DNA of 57,405 nt from Fictibacillus nanhaiensis (GCA_017052515.1 JAFHKR010000034.1:1-57405); one strand, 5' to 3'. Counted from the first letter of the stretch, positions 20,297 through 29,797 are shown. Notes: generated by a model not told the origin, from the sequence alone. Translations and numbers: made by a program.

Positions 20297-20322
20297 AGGA
20301 TTTTGTAAAAAGCTGCAGAATT
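20297..20322 (+). promoter_or_regulatory. Sigma-H promoter of spoVG
   Basis: A -35 AGGATTT (20297-20303), 14-bp spacer and -10 GAAT (20318-20321) closely resemble the B. subtilis spoVG sigma-H promoter. The A/T-rich block just upstream (about 20270-20291) corresponds to the AbrB-binding region known there. Confidence 0.82.
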
Positions 20323-20364
20323 GTAATATTACGTTCTTATTTTGGAAAAAGGTGGTGTTTGTGA

Positions 20365-20655
20365 ATGGAAGTGACTGACGTAAGATTACGCCGTGTAAAT
20401 ACAGAAGGCCGTATGAAAGCGATTGCCTCCATTACAATCGATCATGAATTTGTTATTCATGATATTAGGGTAATTGATGGCAATAATGGAATGTTCGTAG
20501 CTATGCCAAGCAAACGAACACCAGATGGAGAGTTCCGTGATATCGCGCATCCAATCACGTCTAGTACACGTGAGAAGATCCAAAACGCGGTGTTAACAGA
20601 ATATCACCGTATGGGAGAGATGGAGTCTGCTTTAGAAGAAGCAGGAGCTTCTTAA
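20365..20655 (+). CDS. spoVG: SpoVG, RNA-binding regulator
   Basis: A 96-residue SpoVG protein. The signature [26 protein letters not shown], the segment [36 protein letters not shown], and a C-terminal helix of more variable sequence are all present. SpoVG binds RNA or DNA and affects asymmetric septation and cortex formation. GGTGGTG precedes the ATG. It stands alone between its sigma-H promoter and a terminator. Confidence 0.97.
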   Translation: MEVTDVRLRRVNTEGRMKAIASITIDHEFVIHDIRVIDGNNGMFVAMPSKRTPDGEFRDIAHPITSSTREKIQNAVLTEYHRMGEMESALEEAGAS

Positions 20656-20672
20656 TATCTCAATAAGAATTT

Positions 20673-20702
20673 AGAGCCTGGTCAGAATGATTAGGTTCTT
20701 TT
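20673..20702 (+). terminator. Terminator after spoVG
   Basis: Stem AGAGCCT/AGGTTCT with a 13-nt loop, followed by TTTTTATT. Confidence 0.75.
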
Positions 20703-20819
20703 TATTTGCTCTTTTTTCCTCATAAGAGAGAACCTTCCTATATATACCCCATACCTATTAAAAAATCACCTCATTTTTCAATAAAATTTATCAAACCATT
20801 GACAATCCCACGTCACTTC

Positions 20820-20848
20820 TTGAAATGACTACGTGTTTAAGATATATT
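20820..20848 (+). promoter_or_regulatory. Sigma-A promoter of glmU-prs
   Basis: TTGAAA (20820-20825), 17-bp spacer, TATATT (20843-20848). A second TTGACA at 20799 has no suitable -10. Confidence 0.6.
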
Positions 20849-20903
20849 CGTAATGGTATGTTAAGAAATATTTAAGATTTAGGAAAATGGATGGAGGTTC
20901 ACA

Positions 20904-22289
20904 ATGACAAATCGCTATGCGGTCATTCTTGCTGCGGGTCAAGGAACAAGGATGAAATCCAAGTTATATAAAGTGTTGCATCCTGTTTGTGGGAAACCGA
21001 TGGTTCAACATGTGGTTGATCAGATCAACTCTCTTCAAATGAAACAGTTGGTGGCTGTTGTCGGCCATGGTGCTGAAAAAGTTCAAGATCAATTGGGCTC
21101 AGACGTTCAGTACGTGCTTCAAGAAGAGCAGCTTGGTACAGCACATGCTGTTATGCAAGCTGAAAACGCCCTAGCAAATAAAGAAGGAATCACACTTGTT
21201 GTTTGTGGTGATACACCTCTTATTACATCGGAAACAATGGAAAAGCTTATTGCAGAACATGAGTCTCTTGGTGCAAAAGCTACGATTCTTACAGCTAAGG
21301 CTGAAGATCCAACTGGATACGGACGTATTATCCGTAACAGTGAAGGAACAGTTGAGCGCAATGTAGAGCACAAAGATGCGTCTGAAGAAGAGCGTAAAGT
21401 GACTGAGATCAATACAGGAACTTACTGCTTCGATAATAAGGCGTTGTTTGATGCGCTTAAACAAGTTAATAACGAAAACGTACAAGGCGAATATTATTTG
21501 CCTGATGTTATAGAGATCTTAAAAAATGCAGGCGAAGTAGTAGCTGCTTATCAAACACCTGATTTCAATGAAACATTAGGTGTAAATGACCGAGTAGCCT
21601 TATCGCAAGCTGAACGTTATATGAAGAAACGAATCAATGAACGCCATATGAGAAATGGTGTTACGTTGATCGACCCTGATCAAACCTATATTTCAGATGA
21701 TGCAGAAATCGGTAGCGATACGGTCATCTATCCTGGGACTGTCATCTTAGGGCAAACAAAAATAGGGGAAGAGAACATTATCGGACCTCAATCTGAGATC
21801 AAAGATAGTGTTATCGGAAATGGAAATACGATTCGTCAATCTGTTATTCACGACAGTGAAGTTGGAGATCTCACGGCAATCGGTCCATTTGCTCACATCC
21901 GTCCGAAGTCCGTTCTTGAGAACAACGTAAAGATCGGAAACTTTGTAGAAATAAAAAAATCTGTGATGAGTTCAGGTAGTAAAGCGTCTCATCTTAGCTA
22001 TATCGGTGATGCTGAGATCGGAAAAGACGTAAACCTTGGCTGCGGGTCTATTACAGTGAATTACGATGGTAAGAACAAGTTTTTAACAAAGGTAGAAGAT
22101 GGTGCGTTTATTGGGTGTAACTCTAACTTAGTTGCTCCGGTAACCGTTGGCAAGAATGCCTATGTTGCAGCTGGTTCAACAATAACAGATGATGTACCTG
22201 CTGAGTCATTATCCATCGCAAGATCGCGTCAAACTGTTAAAGAAAACTACGTTCAAAAGTTAAACGAAAAACAAAACCAAAACCAATAA
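20904..22289 (+). CDS. glmU: Bifunctional N-acetylglucosamine-1-phosphate uridyltransferase / glucosamine-1-phosphate acetyltransferase
   Basis: A 461-residue enzyme giving UDP-GlcNAc for peptidoglycan and teichoic acids. The N-terminal uridyltransferase starts with [21 protein letters not shown] linker (about 230-250) leads to a left-handed beta-helix of hexapeptide repeats (I-G-x-D-T-V, I-G-E-E-N-I and so on). The acetyltransferase site includes [11 protein letters not shown] and [13 protein letters not shown] precedes the ATG. It is paired with prs 30 bp downstream, as in B. subtilis. Confidence 0.98.
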   Translation: MTNRYAVILAAGQGTRMKSKLYKVLHPVCGKPMVQHVVDQINSLQMKQLVAVVGHGAEKVQDQLGSDVQYVLQEEQLGTAHAVMQAENALANKEGITLVVCGDTPLITSETMEKLIAEHESLGAKATILTAKAEDPTGYGRIIRNSEGTVERNVEHKDASEEERKVTEINTGTYCFDNKALFDALKQVNNENVQGEYYLPDVIEILKNAGEVVAAYQTPDFNETLGVNDRVALSQAERYMKKRINERHMRNGVTLIDPDQTYISDDAEIGSDTVIYPGTVILGQTKIGEENIIGPQSEIKDSVIGNGNTIRQSVIHDSEVGDLTAIGPFAHIRPKSVLENNVKIGNFVEIKKSVMSSGSKASHLSYIGDAEIGKDVNLGCGSITVNYDGKNKFLTKVEDGAFIGCNSNLVAPVTVGKNAYVAAGSTITDDVPAESLSIARSRQTVKENYVQKLNEKQNQNQ

Positions 22290-22319
22290 TTTTAAGAGTG
22301 GGGAAGGATGGAGCCATCA

Positions 22320-23270
22320 ATGAGTACGTATGTAGATCCTACATTGAAAGTTTTCACGTTAAATTCTAACAAGGAATTATCAAAGGAGATTGCTCAGCAC
22401 ATTGGAATTGAGCTTGGGGAAAGTTCAGTAACAAAGTTTAGTGACGGGGAAATTCAGATTAACATTGAAGAAAGTATTCGTGGCTGTGAAGTTTACGTTA
22501 TTCAATCTACAAGTGATCCAGTTAACCAACACTTAATGGAACTTTTAATCATGATTGATGCTTTAAAGCGTGCTTCTGCAAAAACGATTAACGTAGTAAT
22601 GCCTTACTATGGCTATGCACGTCAAGACCGTAAAGCACGCGCACGTGAGCCGATCACGGCTAAACTTGTAGCTAACCTGCTTGAAACTGCTGGTGCAACT
22701 CGTGTTATTGCAATCGATCTTCATGCGACTCAAATTCAAGGCTTCTTCGACATCCCAGTTGATCAATTACTTGGTGTGCCGATCTTAGCAAATTATTTTG
22801 CAAACAAAGAATTAGATGATATCGTAATCGTATCGCCAGATCATGGCGGAGTTACTAGAGCAAGAAAGATGGCTGATCGCTTAAAAGCACCTATCGCTAT
22901 CATTGATAAGCGTCGCCCTCGCCCGAACGTATCTGAAGTTATGAACATCGTTGGTAACATCGAAGGAAAAACAGCGATCTTAATCGATGATATTATTGAT
23001 ACGGCTGGAACGATCACACTAGCAGCTAATGCACTAGTAGAAAACGGCGCGAAAGAAGTTTATGCATGCTGTACGCACCCTGTTCTTTCAGGACCTGCGA
23101 TGGATCGTATCCAGAACTCTTCTATTAAAGAGCTAGTTGTTACAAACACGATCGTTCTTCCTGAAGAGAAGAAGATTGACAAAGTAACACAGCTTTCTGT
23201 AGCTCCTTTATTAGGAGAAGCAATCATTCGCGTTCACGAGCAACTTTCTGTATCTAAATTGTTTGATTAA
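22320..23270 (+). CDS. prs: Ribose-phosphate pyrophosphokinase
   Basis: A 316-residue PRPP synthase. The N-terminal half has [17 protein letters not shown]. The ATP-binding and flexible-loop region is [20 protein letters not shown], the catalytic [13 protein letters not shown] follows, and the PRPP loop is [12 protein letters not shown] at about residues 221-232. It supplies PRPP for purine, pyrimidine, His, Trp and NAD synthesis and the PRPP signal read by PurR. The start is ATG 22320 (MSTYVDP) with GGATGGAG at correct spacing. An upstream ATG at 22308 lies within that site. Confidence 0.97.
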   Translation: MSTYVDPTLKVFTLNSNKELSKEIAQHIGIELGESSVTKFSDGEIQINIEESIRGCEVYVIQSTSDPVNQHLMELLIMIDALKRASAKTINVVMPYYGYARQDRKARAREPITAKLVANLLETAGATRVIAIDLHATQIQGFFDIPVDQLLGVPILANYFANKELDDIVIVSPDHGGVTRARKMADRLKAPIAIIDKRRPRPNVSEVMNIVGNIEGKTAILIDDIIDTAGTITLAANALVENGAKEVYACCTHPVLSGPAMDRIQNSSIKELVVTNTIVLPEEKKIDKVTQLSVAPLLGEAIIRVHEQLSVSKLFD

Positions 23271-23335
23271 GATCTTATAAAGCTCTTCTATAGAGATTGT
23301 TGCATTTGAGATTTTTTTATTCTCATCTTTGAAAA

Positions 23336-23464
23336 GTTGATTGAAGTGGAAGGTGCGAGACTCCTGGGGGATCAGCGGGACAGGTGAGACTCTTAATAGC
23401 GCAGAGCGCTAAGAGGCTCACCGCACGCCCCCCGGAAAGCGAGCATCCTGAAACGGAAATCAAC
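23336..23464 (+). repeat. 128-bp intergenic hairpin repeat, copy B
   Basis: A forward copy with GTTGATTGAAGTGGAAGG at the left and CGGAAATCAAC at the right. It has the GGTGAGACTC...GAGGCTCACC inner hairpin and a GCGCAGAGCGC-type apex. It lies between prs and the ctc promoter. Confidence 0.92.
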
Positions 23465-23540
23465 CACTTTGAAGAGCAACAAGTAAAACATTAATCACTT
23501 TCGCTTAAGAAGTGCTTGCTTAATCGATTTCTAACTTCAC

Positions 23541-23566
23541 GTTTTAAAATCTTTCAGTTCGGGTAA
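23541..23566 (+). promoter_or_regulatory. Sigma-B promoter of ctc
   Basis: GTTTTA (23541-23546), 14-bp spacer, GGGTAA (23561-23566), close to the sigma-B consensus GTTTAA-N12-15-GGGTAT. ctc is a classic sigma-B stress gene in B. subtilis. Confidence 0.75.
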
Positions 23567-23606
23567 TGCTTTAAAGAGACTCGAAATAGGAAAGGTGGAT
23601 CTCATT

Positions 23607-24269
23607 ATGGCAACGAATCTAACAGTCGAAAAAAGAAATACAGACAAACGTTCGATCTTAACGGAATTAAGAAGTAAAGGACAGTTCCCGGCGAACCTTT
23701 ATGGTTATGGAACAAAAGCTGTTTCTTTATCCGTTGATGAGCCTGAATTTATTAAAGCTTACAGAGAAGTAGGCAAGAATGGCGTACTCAAATTAAAAGT
23801 AGATGGAAAAGATTATTCTGTCATGGTACAGGATATGCAAGTTCATCCTCTAAAAAATTCTGTTACGCACGTAGATTTTCTAGCAATTGACTTAAATAAA
23901 GAAACAGAAGCAGAGGTACCGGTTGTACTAACGGGTGAATCTGCTGGTGTTAAAGAAGGCGGCGTATTGCAACGTGTACTTGCAACAGTAAACGTTAAAG
24001 CATTACCTGCTGACTTCCCAGAACAACTTGAAGCTTCTGTTGAAGATTTAAATATAGGTGACTCTTTATCTGTGAAGGACTTGCCAACAGGTAAAAAATA
24101 CGAAATTCTTCATGAAGAAGACGAAGTGGTTGCGAGTGTAACACCTCCAAAACTTCAAGATGAAGAAACGGATGAAGAAACAGAAGAAGCGGATGCAGAA
24201 GGAGATGCTCCAGAATCCTCTGAATCTGTTGCTGATGACAGTCAAGAAGAAGAAAAGAAAGACGAATAG
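23607..24269 (+). CDS. ctc: General stress protein Ctc, ribosomal protein bL25 family (TL5 type)
   Basis: A 220-residue bL25/TL5/CTC protein that binds the E-loop of 5S rRNA. The L25 domain covers residues ~1-92 (LTVEKRNTDKRS, GQFPANLYGYG). A TL5 C-terminal beta domain follows to about 180, then an acidic tail rich in Glu/Asp (about 183-220). The tail is longer and more acidic than in many relatives. The start is ATG 23607 (MATNLTVEK) behind AAAGGTGG; an upstream in-frame start is rejected. Confidence 0.94.
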   Translation: MATNLTVEKRNTDKRSILTELRSKGQFPANLYGYGTKAVSLSVDEPEFIKAYREVGKNGVLKLKVDGKDYSVMVQDMQVHPLKNSVTHVDFLAIDLNKETEAEVPVVLTGESAGVKEGGVLQRVLATVNVKALPADFPEQLEASVEDLNIGDSLSVKDLPTGKKYEILHEEDEVVASVTPPKLQDEETDEETEEADAEGDAPESSESVADDSQEEEKKDE

Positions 24270-24282
24270 AATGATTGAAGAT

Positions 24283-24308
24283 AAAAACGCAGCGGCCGCT
24301 GCGTTTTT
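24283..24308 (+). terminator. Terminator after ctc
   Basis: Near-perfect hairpin AAAAACGCAGCG/CGCTGCGTTTTT with a tiny loop; the right arm supplies the T-run. It could work in both directions. Confidence 0.93.
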
Positions 24309-24369
24309 ATTCTGTTATCCCAATTGTGTATAATGTTTATAAGACAATTGAAGGTAAGGTGAACATAAA

Positions 24370-24930
24370 GTGAAATTGTTTATTGGGCTCGGGAACCCCG
24401 GATCTCGTTTTGATGGCACCCGGCATAATATAGGTTTTGAAGTAATAGATACATTATCAGACTCCTTAAATATCCCCCTGCAACAAACCAAGTTCAAAGG
24501 AATTTACGGAACAGGTGTGGTTGGAGGAGAAAAAGTATTCTTATTAAAGCCGCTAACGTATATGAATTTATCTGGAGAATGTATAGGTCCCTTCATGGAT
24601 TATTTTCAGATTCCATTAGAAGATATGGTCGTCGTGTACGATGATCTCGACACGGTTCCAGGAAAACTAAGACTTCGTACAAAGGGAAGCGCAGGCGGGC
24701 ACAACGGTATTAAATCTATGATTGCTCACCTTGGCACGCAAGAATTTAAAAGAATTCGATTTGGAATCGGACGCCCTACGAACCAACAGCCCGTTCCAGA
24801 CTTCGTATTAAATCGTTTTTCAAAAGAGGAATCCGTAGATATCGAACATGGTATTGATCGATCTGTGAAAGCATGTGAAGCTTTTCTAGACACATCATTT
24901 GATAAAGTTATGAATAAGTTTAACGGCTAA
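24370..24930 (+). CDS. pth: Peptidyl-tRNA hydrolase (SpoVC)
   Basis: A 186-residue Pth1 enzyme that releases peptides from drop-off peptidyl-tRNA. The N-terminal [20 protein letters not shown] holds the catalytic His. [36 protein letters not shown] (with the catalytic Asp) and FGIGRP are intact. The start is GTG 24370 behind AAGGTGA. It is followed by fin, as in B. subtilis. Confidence 0.97.
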   Translation: MKLFIGLGNPGSRFDGTRHNIGFEVIDTLSDSLNIPLQQTKFKGIYGTGVVGGEKVFLLKPLTYMNLSGECIGPFMDYFQIPLEDMVVVYDDLDTVPGKLRLRTKGSAGGHNGIKSMIAHLGTQEFKRIRFGIGRPTNQQPVPDFVLNRFSKEESVDIEHGIDRSVKACEAFLDTSFDKVMNKFNG

Positions 24931-24955
24931 AGAATAGATTACACATGTTCCGCTC

Positions 24956-24979
24956 ATAATGGTTAGTATAATGCTAACC
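24956..24979. promoter_or_regulatory. Inverted repeat and possible sigma-F region upstream of fin
   Basis: GGTTAG-TATAATG-CTAACC is a perfect 6-bp inverted repeat (24961-24979) around TATAATG, 16 bp before the fin start. The GGTTAGTAT part loosely resembles a sigma-F -10, but no good -35 is found. It is recorded as a regulatory candidate only. Confidence 0.35.
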
Positions 24980-24994
24980 GAAAGGGGACTGTGC

Positions 24995-25225
24995 ATGGCT
25001 ATTCATTACCGGTGCAGGCATTGTAAAACACATGTGGGTACGATTGATCACCATACTGTGAATGCAGCACATCTTGGATTTGAAACATTAAGTAACGAAG
25101 AACGGCAGGAATTACTCTCCTATAAAGAGAATGGAGATATAGAAGTTACAACGACATGTGAGGATTGTCAGGATACGCTAGAACGTAATCCTGAGTATCA
25201 TACGCTGAAATCCTTTATTCAATAA
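24995..25225 (+). CDS. fin: Anti-sigma-F factor Fin (YabK)
   Basis: A 76-residue protein with two zinc-binding Cys pairs, C7-x2-C10 (YRCRHC) and a C-terminal CEDC, in the order of the Fin family. The core LSNEERQELLSYKENGDIEV is conserved. Fin inhibits sigma-F and helps the forespore switch to sigma-G. The start is ATG 24995 (MAIHYRC) with AAAGGGG upstream, matching B. subtilis Fin length. It lies between pth and mfd, the conserved position. Confidence 0.94.
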   Translation: MAIHYRCRHCKTHVGTIDHHTVNAAHLGFETLSNEERQELLSYKENGDIEVTTTCEDCQDTLERNPEYHTLKSFIQ

Positions 25226-25231
25226 GGTAAT

Positions 25232-25271
25232 GCTTTGGCCACAGCCTATCTAAGCGGGCCAAAGCCTTTTT
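25232..25271 (+). terminator. Terminator after fin
   Basis: Perfect 9-bp stem GCTTTGGCC/GGCCAAAGC with a 16-nt loop, followed by CTTTTT. Confidence 0.88.
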
Positions 25272-25318
25272 CTGTTTAAAATAGCTGTTTTTGTATTCCT
25301 TTGATGTTTTTGAAAGTA

Positions 25319-25445
25319 GTTGATTTCCGTTTCAGATGCTCGCTTTCCGCGGGGCAGGCGGTGAGCCCCTTGCCGCGTTGCGCCTTTAAGGGTCTCACCT
25401 GACCGCTTGTCCCGCAGGAGTCTCGCATCTTACTCTACAATCAAC
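25319..25445 (-). repeat. 128-bp intergenic hairpin repeat, copy C (reverse)
   Basis: A reverse copy: GTTGATTTCCGTTTCAG at the left and TCTACAATCAAC at the right. The GGTGAGCC...GGTCTCACC hairpin and GCAGGAGTCTCGCA segment are present. It lies between the fin terminator and mfd. Confidence 0.92.
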
Positions 25446-25546
25446 TTATCAATGAAGGGGTTTCTACAGAAACATCCGAAAGCCAAAATTTTAAAGATCA
25501 CTGTTTATAGAACCATGACTAGCTCTTGTGAGAGGGGGAGTAAGAA

Positions 25547-28500
25547 ATGCTTGGATTGAAGAAATATTTTAGTCAGGGAGAAGACTTTAAATCCATAATG
25601 GATGGCATCAACGGAGGACTGAAAGAACAACTCGTCGCTGGTCTTTCAGGCTCTGCTCGAACGATGCTGATCAGTAGTCTTCACGAGAATACAGGTAAAC
25701 CTCAACTCGTTGTCACTCATAATCTTTTTCAAGCACAAAAACTTTATGAGGATCTAACTTCTCTTTTATCTGAAGATGAAGTTTATTTATATCCTGTCAA
25801 TGATCTCATTTCATCTGAGATGGCTATATCGAGTCCTGAATTAAAAAGCCAAAGAATTGAGGCTTTAAATCAGCTGAGTCGATCTTTTAAAGGTGTCATC
25901 ATCACGCCGGTTGCAGGGCTAAGACGATATTTGCCACCCGTTGATGTGTGGAAAAAAGCAGGCCTTGCTTTTCAAGTAGGAGAAGATATCGATTCGGATG
26001 AAATCTTGAAAAAATTAGTTGCGATGGGTTATGAACGTTCATCGATGGTTCAAACACCAGGAGAATTCAGTGTGCGCGGTGGCATTATAGATATTTATCC
26101 GCTTACTGAAAAGAACCCTGTTCGAATCGAGCTTTTTGACACAGAGATCGATTCTATTCGATACTTTGAAGCGGAAACACAGCGTTCACAGGATAAAGTA
26201 AAGGCTATTTCTATTGCACCAGCCGAAGAACTTATTCTTTTTGATGAACATTATAACAATGCTGCAGACCGAATAGATGCGAAGTTGGCATCAACTTTAA
26301 AAAATCTTAAAGATGATGCATTGAAAGAAACACTCGTTGAAAATATCAGCTATGAAACGGGCCGATTACGTGAAAAGCAACAGTTTCAAAGCATGTATAA
26401 ATACGCATCTCTCTTTTACGATGAACCGGCGAGCCTTTTGCAATACATATCACCTAACAGTCTAGTGGTTATGGATGAGATCGGCCGCATTCAAGAAACG
26501 AGTCAGCAGCTTGATAAAGAAGAGGCGGAATGGCAGACGGCACTACTTGAGCATGGAGAGCTGGTACAGGACCTTACGATTTCGCCTGATACGAGTGGTT
26601 TGCTTGGTGATAAAAAAGCGTTCCCTATTATCTATTTATCCTTGTTCTTAAGACATGTTCCTCATACACAGCCTCAAAATATTTTGAACGTAGAATGTAA
26701 GAGCATGCAGAATTTCCACGGTCAGATGAATGTTTTAAAAGGTGAGATGGACCGCTGGAAGAAGCTTGGATTTGCGATCGTTTTTGTAGCGATGAACAAA
26801 GAGCGAGCGAACCGATTAGAACGTGTACTTGCAGATTATGAGATGGATGCAGGTATCATTGCGGCGGATCAGAACATTCAGCCGAAAACGAGCCAGATCT
26901 TACTTGGAGATCTTGGAAGCGGATTTGAATCTGTGAAGCAAAAGCTTGTTGTTATCACAGAAGAAGAAGTGTTTACGAAAAAAGCAAAACGTCCTGCACG
27001 AAAACAGAAGATGACGAACGCAGAGCGCATCAAGAGCTATTCCGAACTAAAAGTAGGCGATTATGTCGTTCACGTGAATCACGGGATCGGTAAGTACTTA
27101 GGGATTGAAACGCTTGAGATCAAAGGCGTTCATAAAGATTACCTGCATATTAAATATTCCGGAAACGACAAGCTGTATGTTCCAGTTGAACAGATCGACC
27201 AAGTTCAAAAATATGTAGGATCTGAAGGCAAAGAACCTAAGATCTATTCTCTAGGCGGCAGTGATTGGAAGAAAGTGAAGAGCCGGGTCAAATCTTCTGT
27301 TCAAGATATTGCAGATGATCTCATCAAGCTTTATGCAGAGCGTGAAGCGAGCAGAGGATATGCTTTTGCTGAAGATGGTGCAGAACAGAGTGAGTTTGAG
27401 GGAAGCTTTCCTTATCAAGAAACAGATGATCAGCTTCGTGCCATTGAAGAGATCAAAAAAGACATGGAGAGCGTCCGTCCGATGGATCGTCTTCTATGTG
27501 GAGATGTTGGTTACGGTAAAACGGAAGTGGCGATCCGTGCTGCGTTTAAAGCCATCATGGATGGTAAGCAAGTAGCGTTCCTTGTTCCTACTACAATCTT
27601 AGCTCAGCAGCATTTTGAAACGTTTCGTGAGCGTTTTTCCGAATTTCCGATCACGATCGGAAGCATAAGTCGTTTTCGATCTAAAAAAGAGCAAAATGAA
27701 GTACTGAAAGGCTTAAAAGCTGGCACGGTCGATATCGCGATCGGAACACATCGTCTACTTTCTAAAGATGTTCAATATAAAGACCTAGGCTTGCTCATCA
27801 TCGATGAAGAACAGCGTTTTGGTGTTACTCATAAAGAAAAAATCAAAACGCTAAAATCTAATGTGGATGTACTTACGTTAACGGCAACACCTATTCCGCG
27901 TACACTTCATATGTCGATGCTCGGTGTTCGTGATCTATCTGTAATTGAAACACCGCCTGAGAATCGTTTCCCGGTACAGACGTATGTAATGGACTATAAT
28001 GGTTCTCTCGTTCGAGAAGCGATCGAACGAGAGATGGGTCGCGGCGGGCAAGTGTATTTCTTATACAACCGAGTCGATTCGATCGAACGAATGGCAGAGC
28101 AAATCTCGATGCTTGTTCCGGATTGTCGTGTCGCCTATGCTCACGGTCAGATGTCTGAGAATGAGCTTGAAAGTGTCATGCTGGAGTTTTTAGAAGGAAA
28201 CTATGATGTATTAGTATCTACGACGATCATCGAGACGGGTGTAGACATTCCTAATGTAAACACATTAATCGTGTACGATGCGGATAAGATGGGACTCTCC
28301 CAGCTTTACCAGTTAAGAGGACGTGTTGGTCGTTCAAACCGTGTCGCTTATGCGTATTTCACGTATCAACGAGATAAAGTTTTAACAGAAGTTGCGGAGA
28401 AACGTCTTCAGGCGATAAAAGAATTTACGGAGTTAGGATCAGGCTTTAAGATCGCGATGCGAGATCTTTCTATTCGTGGTGCGGGTAATCTCTTAGGTGC

Positions 28501-29086
28501 TCAGCAACATGGATTTATCGACTCTGTCGGGTTTGATCTATACTCGCAGATGCTTGAAGAAGCGATACAAGAAAGAAAAGGTAACAAACCGAAAGAAGTG
28601 GAAGAAGACGTTGACCTTAACATAGAGGTAGACGCTTATATTCCGACCAATTATATCGGTGACGAAAAGCAAAAGATCGAGATGTACAAACACGTACGTG
28701 CGGCAAAAGCTTTAAAAGACATATCCGACTTACAAGAGGAATTTGTTGATCGCTTCGGTGACTACCCAGTAGAAGTGGAATGTTTACTTTTAGTAGCAGG
28801 CATTAAACTCCGCGCGAAACGAGAAGGCGTTAAGTTGATCGAACAGAAGCAGGATACGGTGAACATGATTCTAAACGAGAAGACGACTTCATCGCTTGAT
28901 GGAGGAAAGATGTTCGAGATCGCCAATAAGATTGGCCGTCATGTGAATCTGGGCATGCAGGGTAATCTGATGAAAGTGGTTATTAATCGTAAACGAGTTA
29001 AAGATCTGGATTTGTTGAAACAGATTGATCTTTTCCTAAAAGAAATGAAGCATGCTAGGAAAGAAAAGACAACAAATACACCATAA
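25547..29086 (+). CDS. mfd: Transcription-repair coupling factor Mfd
   Basis: A 1179-residue SF2 translocase. The N-terminal UvrB-like domains come first, then the RNA-polymerase-interacting (CarD-like) domain at about 500-565 (YVVHVNHGIGKYLGIE). The translocase motor has Walker A GDVGYGKTEVA at about 651-661, the DEEQ box at about 753 and TATPIPRTL. The relay and TRG motifs follow (GRVGRS), then a C-terminal TRCF domain. It removes RNA polymerase stalled at lesions and recruits UvrA. GAGGGGGAG precedes the ATG. Length is normal for the family. Confidence 0.98.
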   Translation: MLGLKKYFSQGEDFKSIMDGINGGLKEQLVAGLSGSARTMLISSLHENTGKPQLVVTHNLFQAQKLYEDLTSLLSEDEVYLYPVNDLISSEMAISSPELKSQRIEALNQLSRSFKGVIITPVAGLRRYLPPVDVWKKAGLAFQVGEDIDSDEILKKLVAMGYERSSMVQTPGEFSVRGGIIDIYPLTEKNPVRIELFDTEIDSIRYFEAETQRSQDKVKAISIAPAEELILFDEHYNNAADRIDAKLASTLKNLKDDALKETLVENISYETGRLREKQQFQSMYKYASLFYDEPASLLQYISPNSLVVMDEIGRIQETSQQLDKEEAEWQTALLEHGELVQDLTISPDTSGLLGDKKAFPIIYLSLFLRHVPHTQPQNILNVECKSMQNFHGQMNVLKGEMDRWKKLGFAIVFVAMNKERANRLERVLADYEMDAGIIAADQNIQPKTSQILLGDLGSGFESVKQKLVVITEEEVFTKKAKRPARKQKMTNAERIKSYSELKVGDYVVHVNHGIGKYLGIETLEIKGVHKDYLHIKYSGNDKLYVPVEQIDQVQKYVGSEGKEPKIYSLGGSDWKKVKSRVKSSVQDIADDLIKLYAEREASRGYAFAEDGAEQSEFEGSFPYQETDDQLRAIEEIKKDMESVRPMDRLLCGDVGYGKTEVAIRAAFKAIMDGKQVAFLVPTTILAQQHFETFRERFSEFPITIGSISRFRSKKEQNEVLKGLKAGTVDIAIGTHRLLSKDVQYKDLGLLIIDEEQRFGVTHKEKIKTLKSNVDVLTLTATPIPRTLHMSMLGVRDLSVIETPPENRFPVQTYVMDYNGSLVREAIEREMGRGGQVYFLYNRVDSIERMAEQISMLVPDCRVAYAHGQMSENELESVMLEFLEGNYDVLVSTTIIETGVDIPNVNTLIVYDADKMGLSQLYQLRGRVGRSNRVAYAYFTYQRDKVLTEVAEKRLQAIKEFTELGSGFKIAMRDLSIRGAGNLLGAQQHGFIDSVGFDLYSQMLEEAIQERKGNKPKEVEEDVDLNIEVDAYIPTNYIGDEKQKIEMYKHVRAAKALKDISDLQEEFVDRFGDYPVEVECLLLVAGIKLRAKREGVKLIEQKQDTVNMILNEKTTSSLDGGKMFEIANKIGRHVNLGMQGNLMKVVINRKRVKDLDLLKQIDLFLKEMKHARKEKTTNTP

Positions 29087-29096
29087 ATTTTAATAA

Positions 29097-29217
29097 CCCT
29101 CTCTTTCGTGAATAGAACAGGAGATGTAACAAATAATAAACCTAGGAAATGGAACATTCTTTCTGTGAAGGAACCATTTTGTTACATCAATGATTCATCA
29201 ACATCCGAAAGAGAGGG
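29097..29217 (+). promoter_or_regulatory. Nested inverted repeat in the spoVT leader that pairs with its ribosome-binding site
   Basis: Outer arms CCCTCTCTTTCG (29097-29108) and CGAAAGAGAGGG (29206-29217) are perfectly complementary over 12 bp. Inside these, TGAAT/ATTCA (29109-29113/29193-29197), then GATGTAACAAA/TTTGTTACATC (29123-29133/29178-29188, 11 bp perfect), then ATGG/CCAT (29149-29152/29174-29177) also pair. The right outer arm contains the AGAGAGGG ribosome site of spoVT. No T-run follows. Confidence 0.8.
29109..29138 (+). promoter_or_regulatory. Possible sigma-G promoter of spoVT
   Basis: TGAATA (29109-29114) resembles a sigma-G -35, and CAAATAA (29130-29136) loosely fits a -10. 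Known sigma-G dependence of spoVT makes this plausible, but the match is weak. A start near 29145 would leave out the left arms of the leader inverted repeat. Confidence 0.35.
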
Positions 29218-29227
29218 CATTATTTAT

Positions 29228-29764
29228 ATGAAAGCAACTGGTATTGTTCGACGTATTGATGACCTCGGGCGCGTAGTTATTCCAAAAGAAATCCGCAGAA
29301 CACTTCGGATTCGTGAGGGAGACCCGCTTGAGATCTTTGTAGACCGTGATGGAGAGGTCATTTTAAAGAAATATTCTCCAATCAACGAGCTTGGTGATTT
29401 TGCAAAGGAATATGCAGAAAGCCTTGCAGACAGTACAGGTCATGTTGTGTTAATTGCTGACCGTGATACATACATTGCGGTAGCTGGCGGATCCAAGAAA
29501 GATTATCACAATAAAAGCATCGGTAAAGTAGTAGAAGCTTCCATGAGTGACAGAAAGACGTTAGTAGAACCGAACGGAACGGAAGCGGAGCTGATCGATG
29601 GGATCAAAGAAAACACTTCTCACGTGATCGCGCCGATCATCGCAGGTGGAGATCCGATCGGAGCAGTCGTTATGATTGGTAAAGAAGGTAAGAAGCTTAC
29701 TGAACTTGAGCAAAAACTTGCTGAAACTGCAGCGGGATTCTTAGCAAGACAGATGGAACAATAA
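29228..29764 (+). CDS. spoVT: Stage V sporulation regulator SpoVT
   Basis: A 178-residue forespore transcription factor. The N-terminal AbrB-like swapped-hairpin DNA-binding domain (residues 1-50, KATGIVRRIDDLGRVVIPKEIRRTLRIREGDPLEIFVDRD) is followed by a C-terminal GAF-like domain (about 56-178). It adjusts sigma-G-dependent genes, including ssp genes. The start is ATG 29228, as the family begins MKATGIVRR. The open frame extends to 29108 but that part lies in the leader inverted repeat and has no similarity. Confidence 0.96.
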   Translation: MKATGIVRRIDDLGRVVIPKEIRRTLRIREGDPLEIFVDRDGEVILKKYSPINELGDFAKEYAESLADSTGHVVLIADRDTYIAVAGGSKKDYHNKSIGKVVEASMSDRKTLVEPNGTEAELIDGIKENTSHVIAPIIAGGDPIGAVVMIGKEGKKLTELEQKLAETAAGFLARQMEQ

Positions 29765-29797
29765 GAAAGGGCGATCCATGCTCTTTCTTTTTTTTGT
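29764..29797 (+). terminator. Terminator after spoVT
   Basis: Stem AGAAAGGGC/GCTCTTTCT (one G-U) with a 7-nt loop, followed by about ten T. Confidence 0.92.

Noticed and set aside
29108-29227. N-terminal extension of SpoVT by 40 residues
   Set aside because: The extension is the leader inverted repeat read as protein. The family begins MKATGIVRR, and the ribosome site lies just before 29228.
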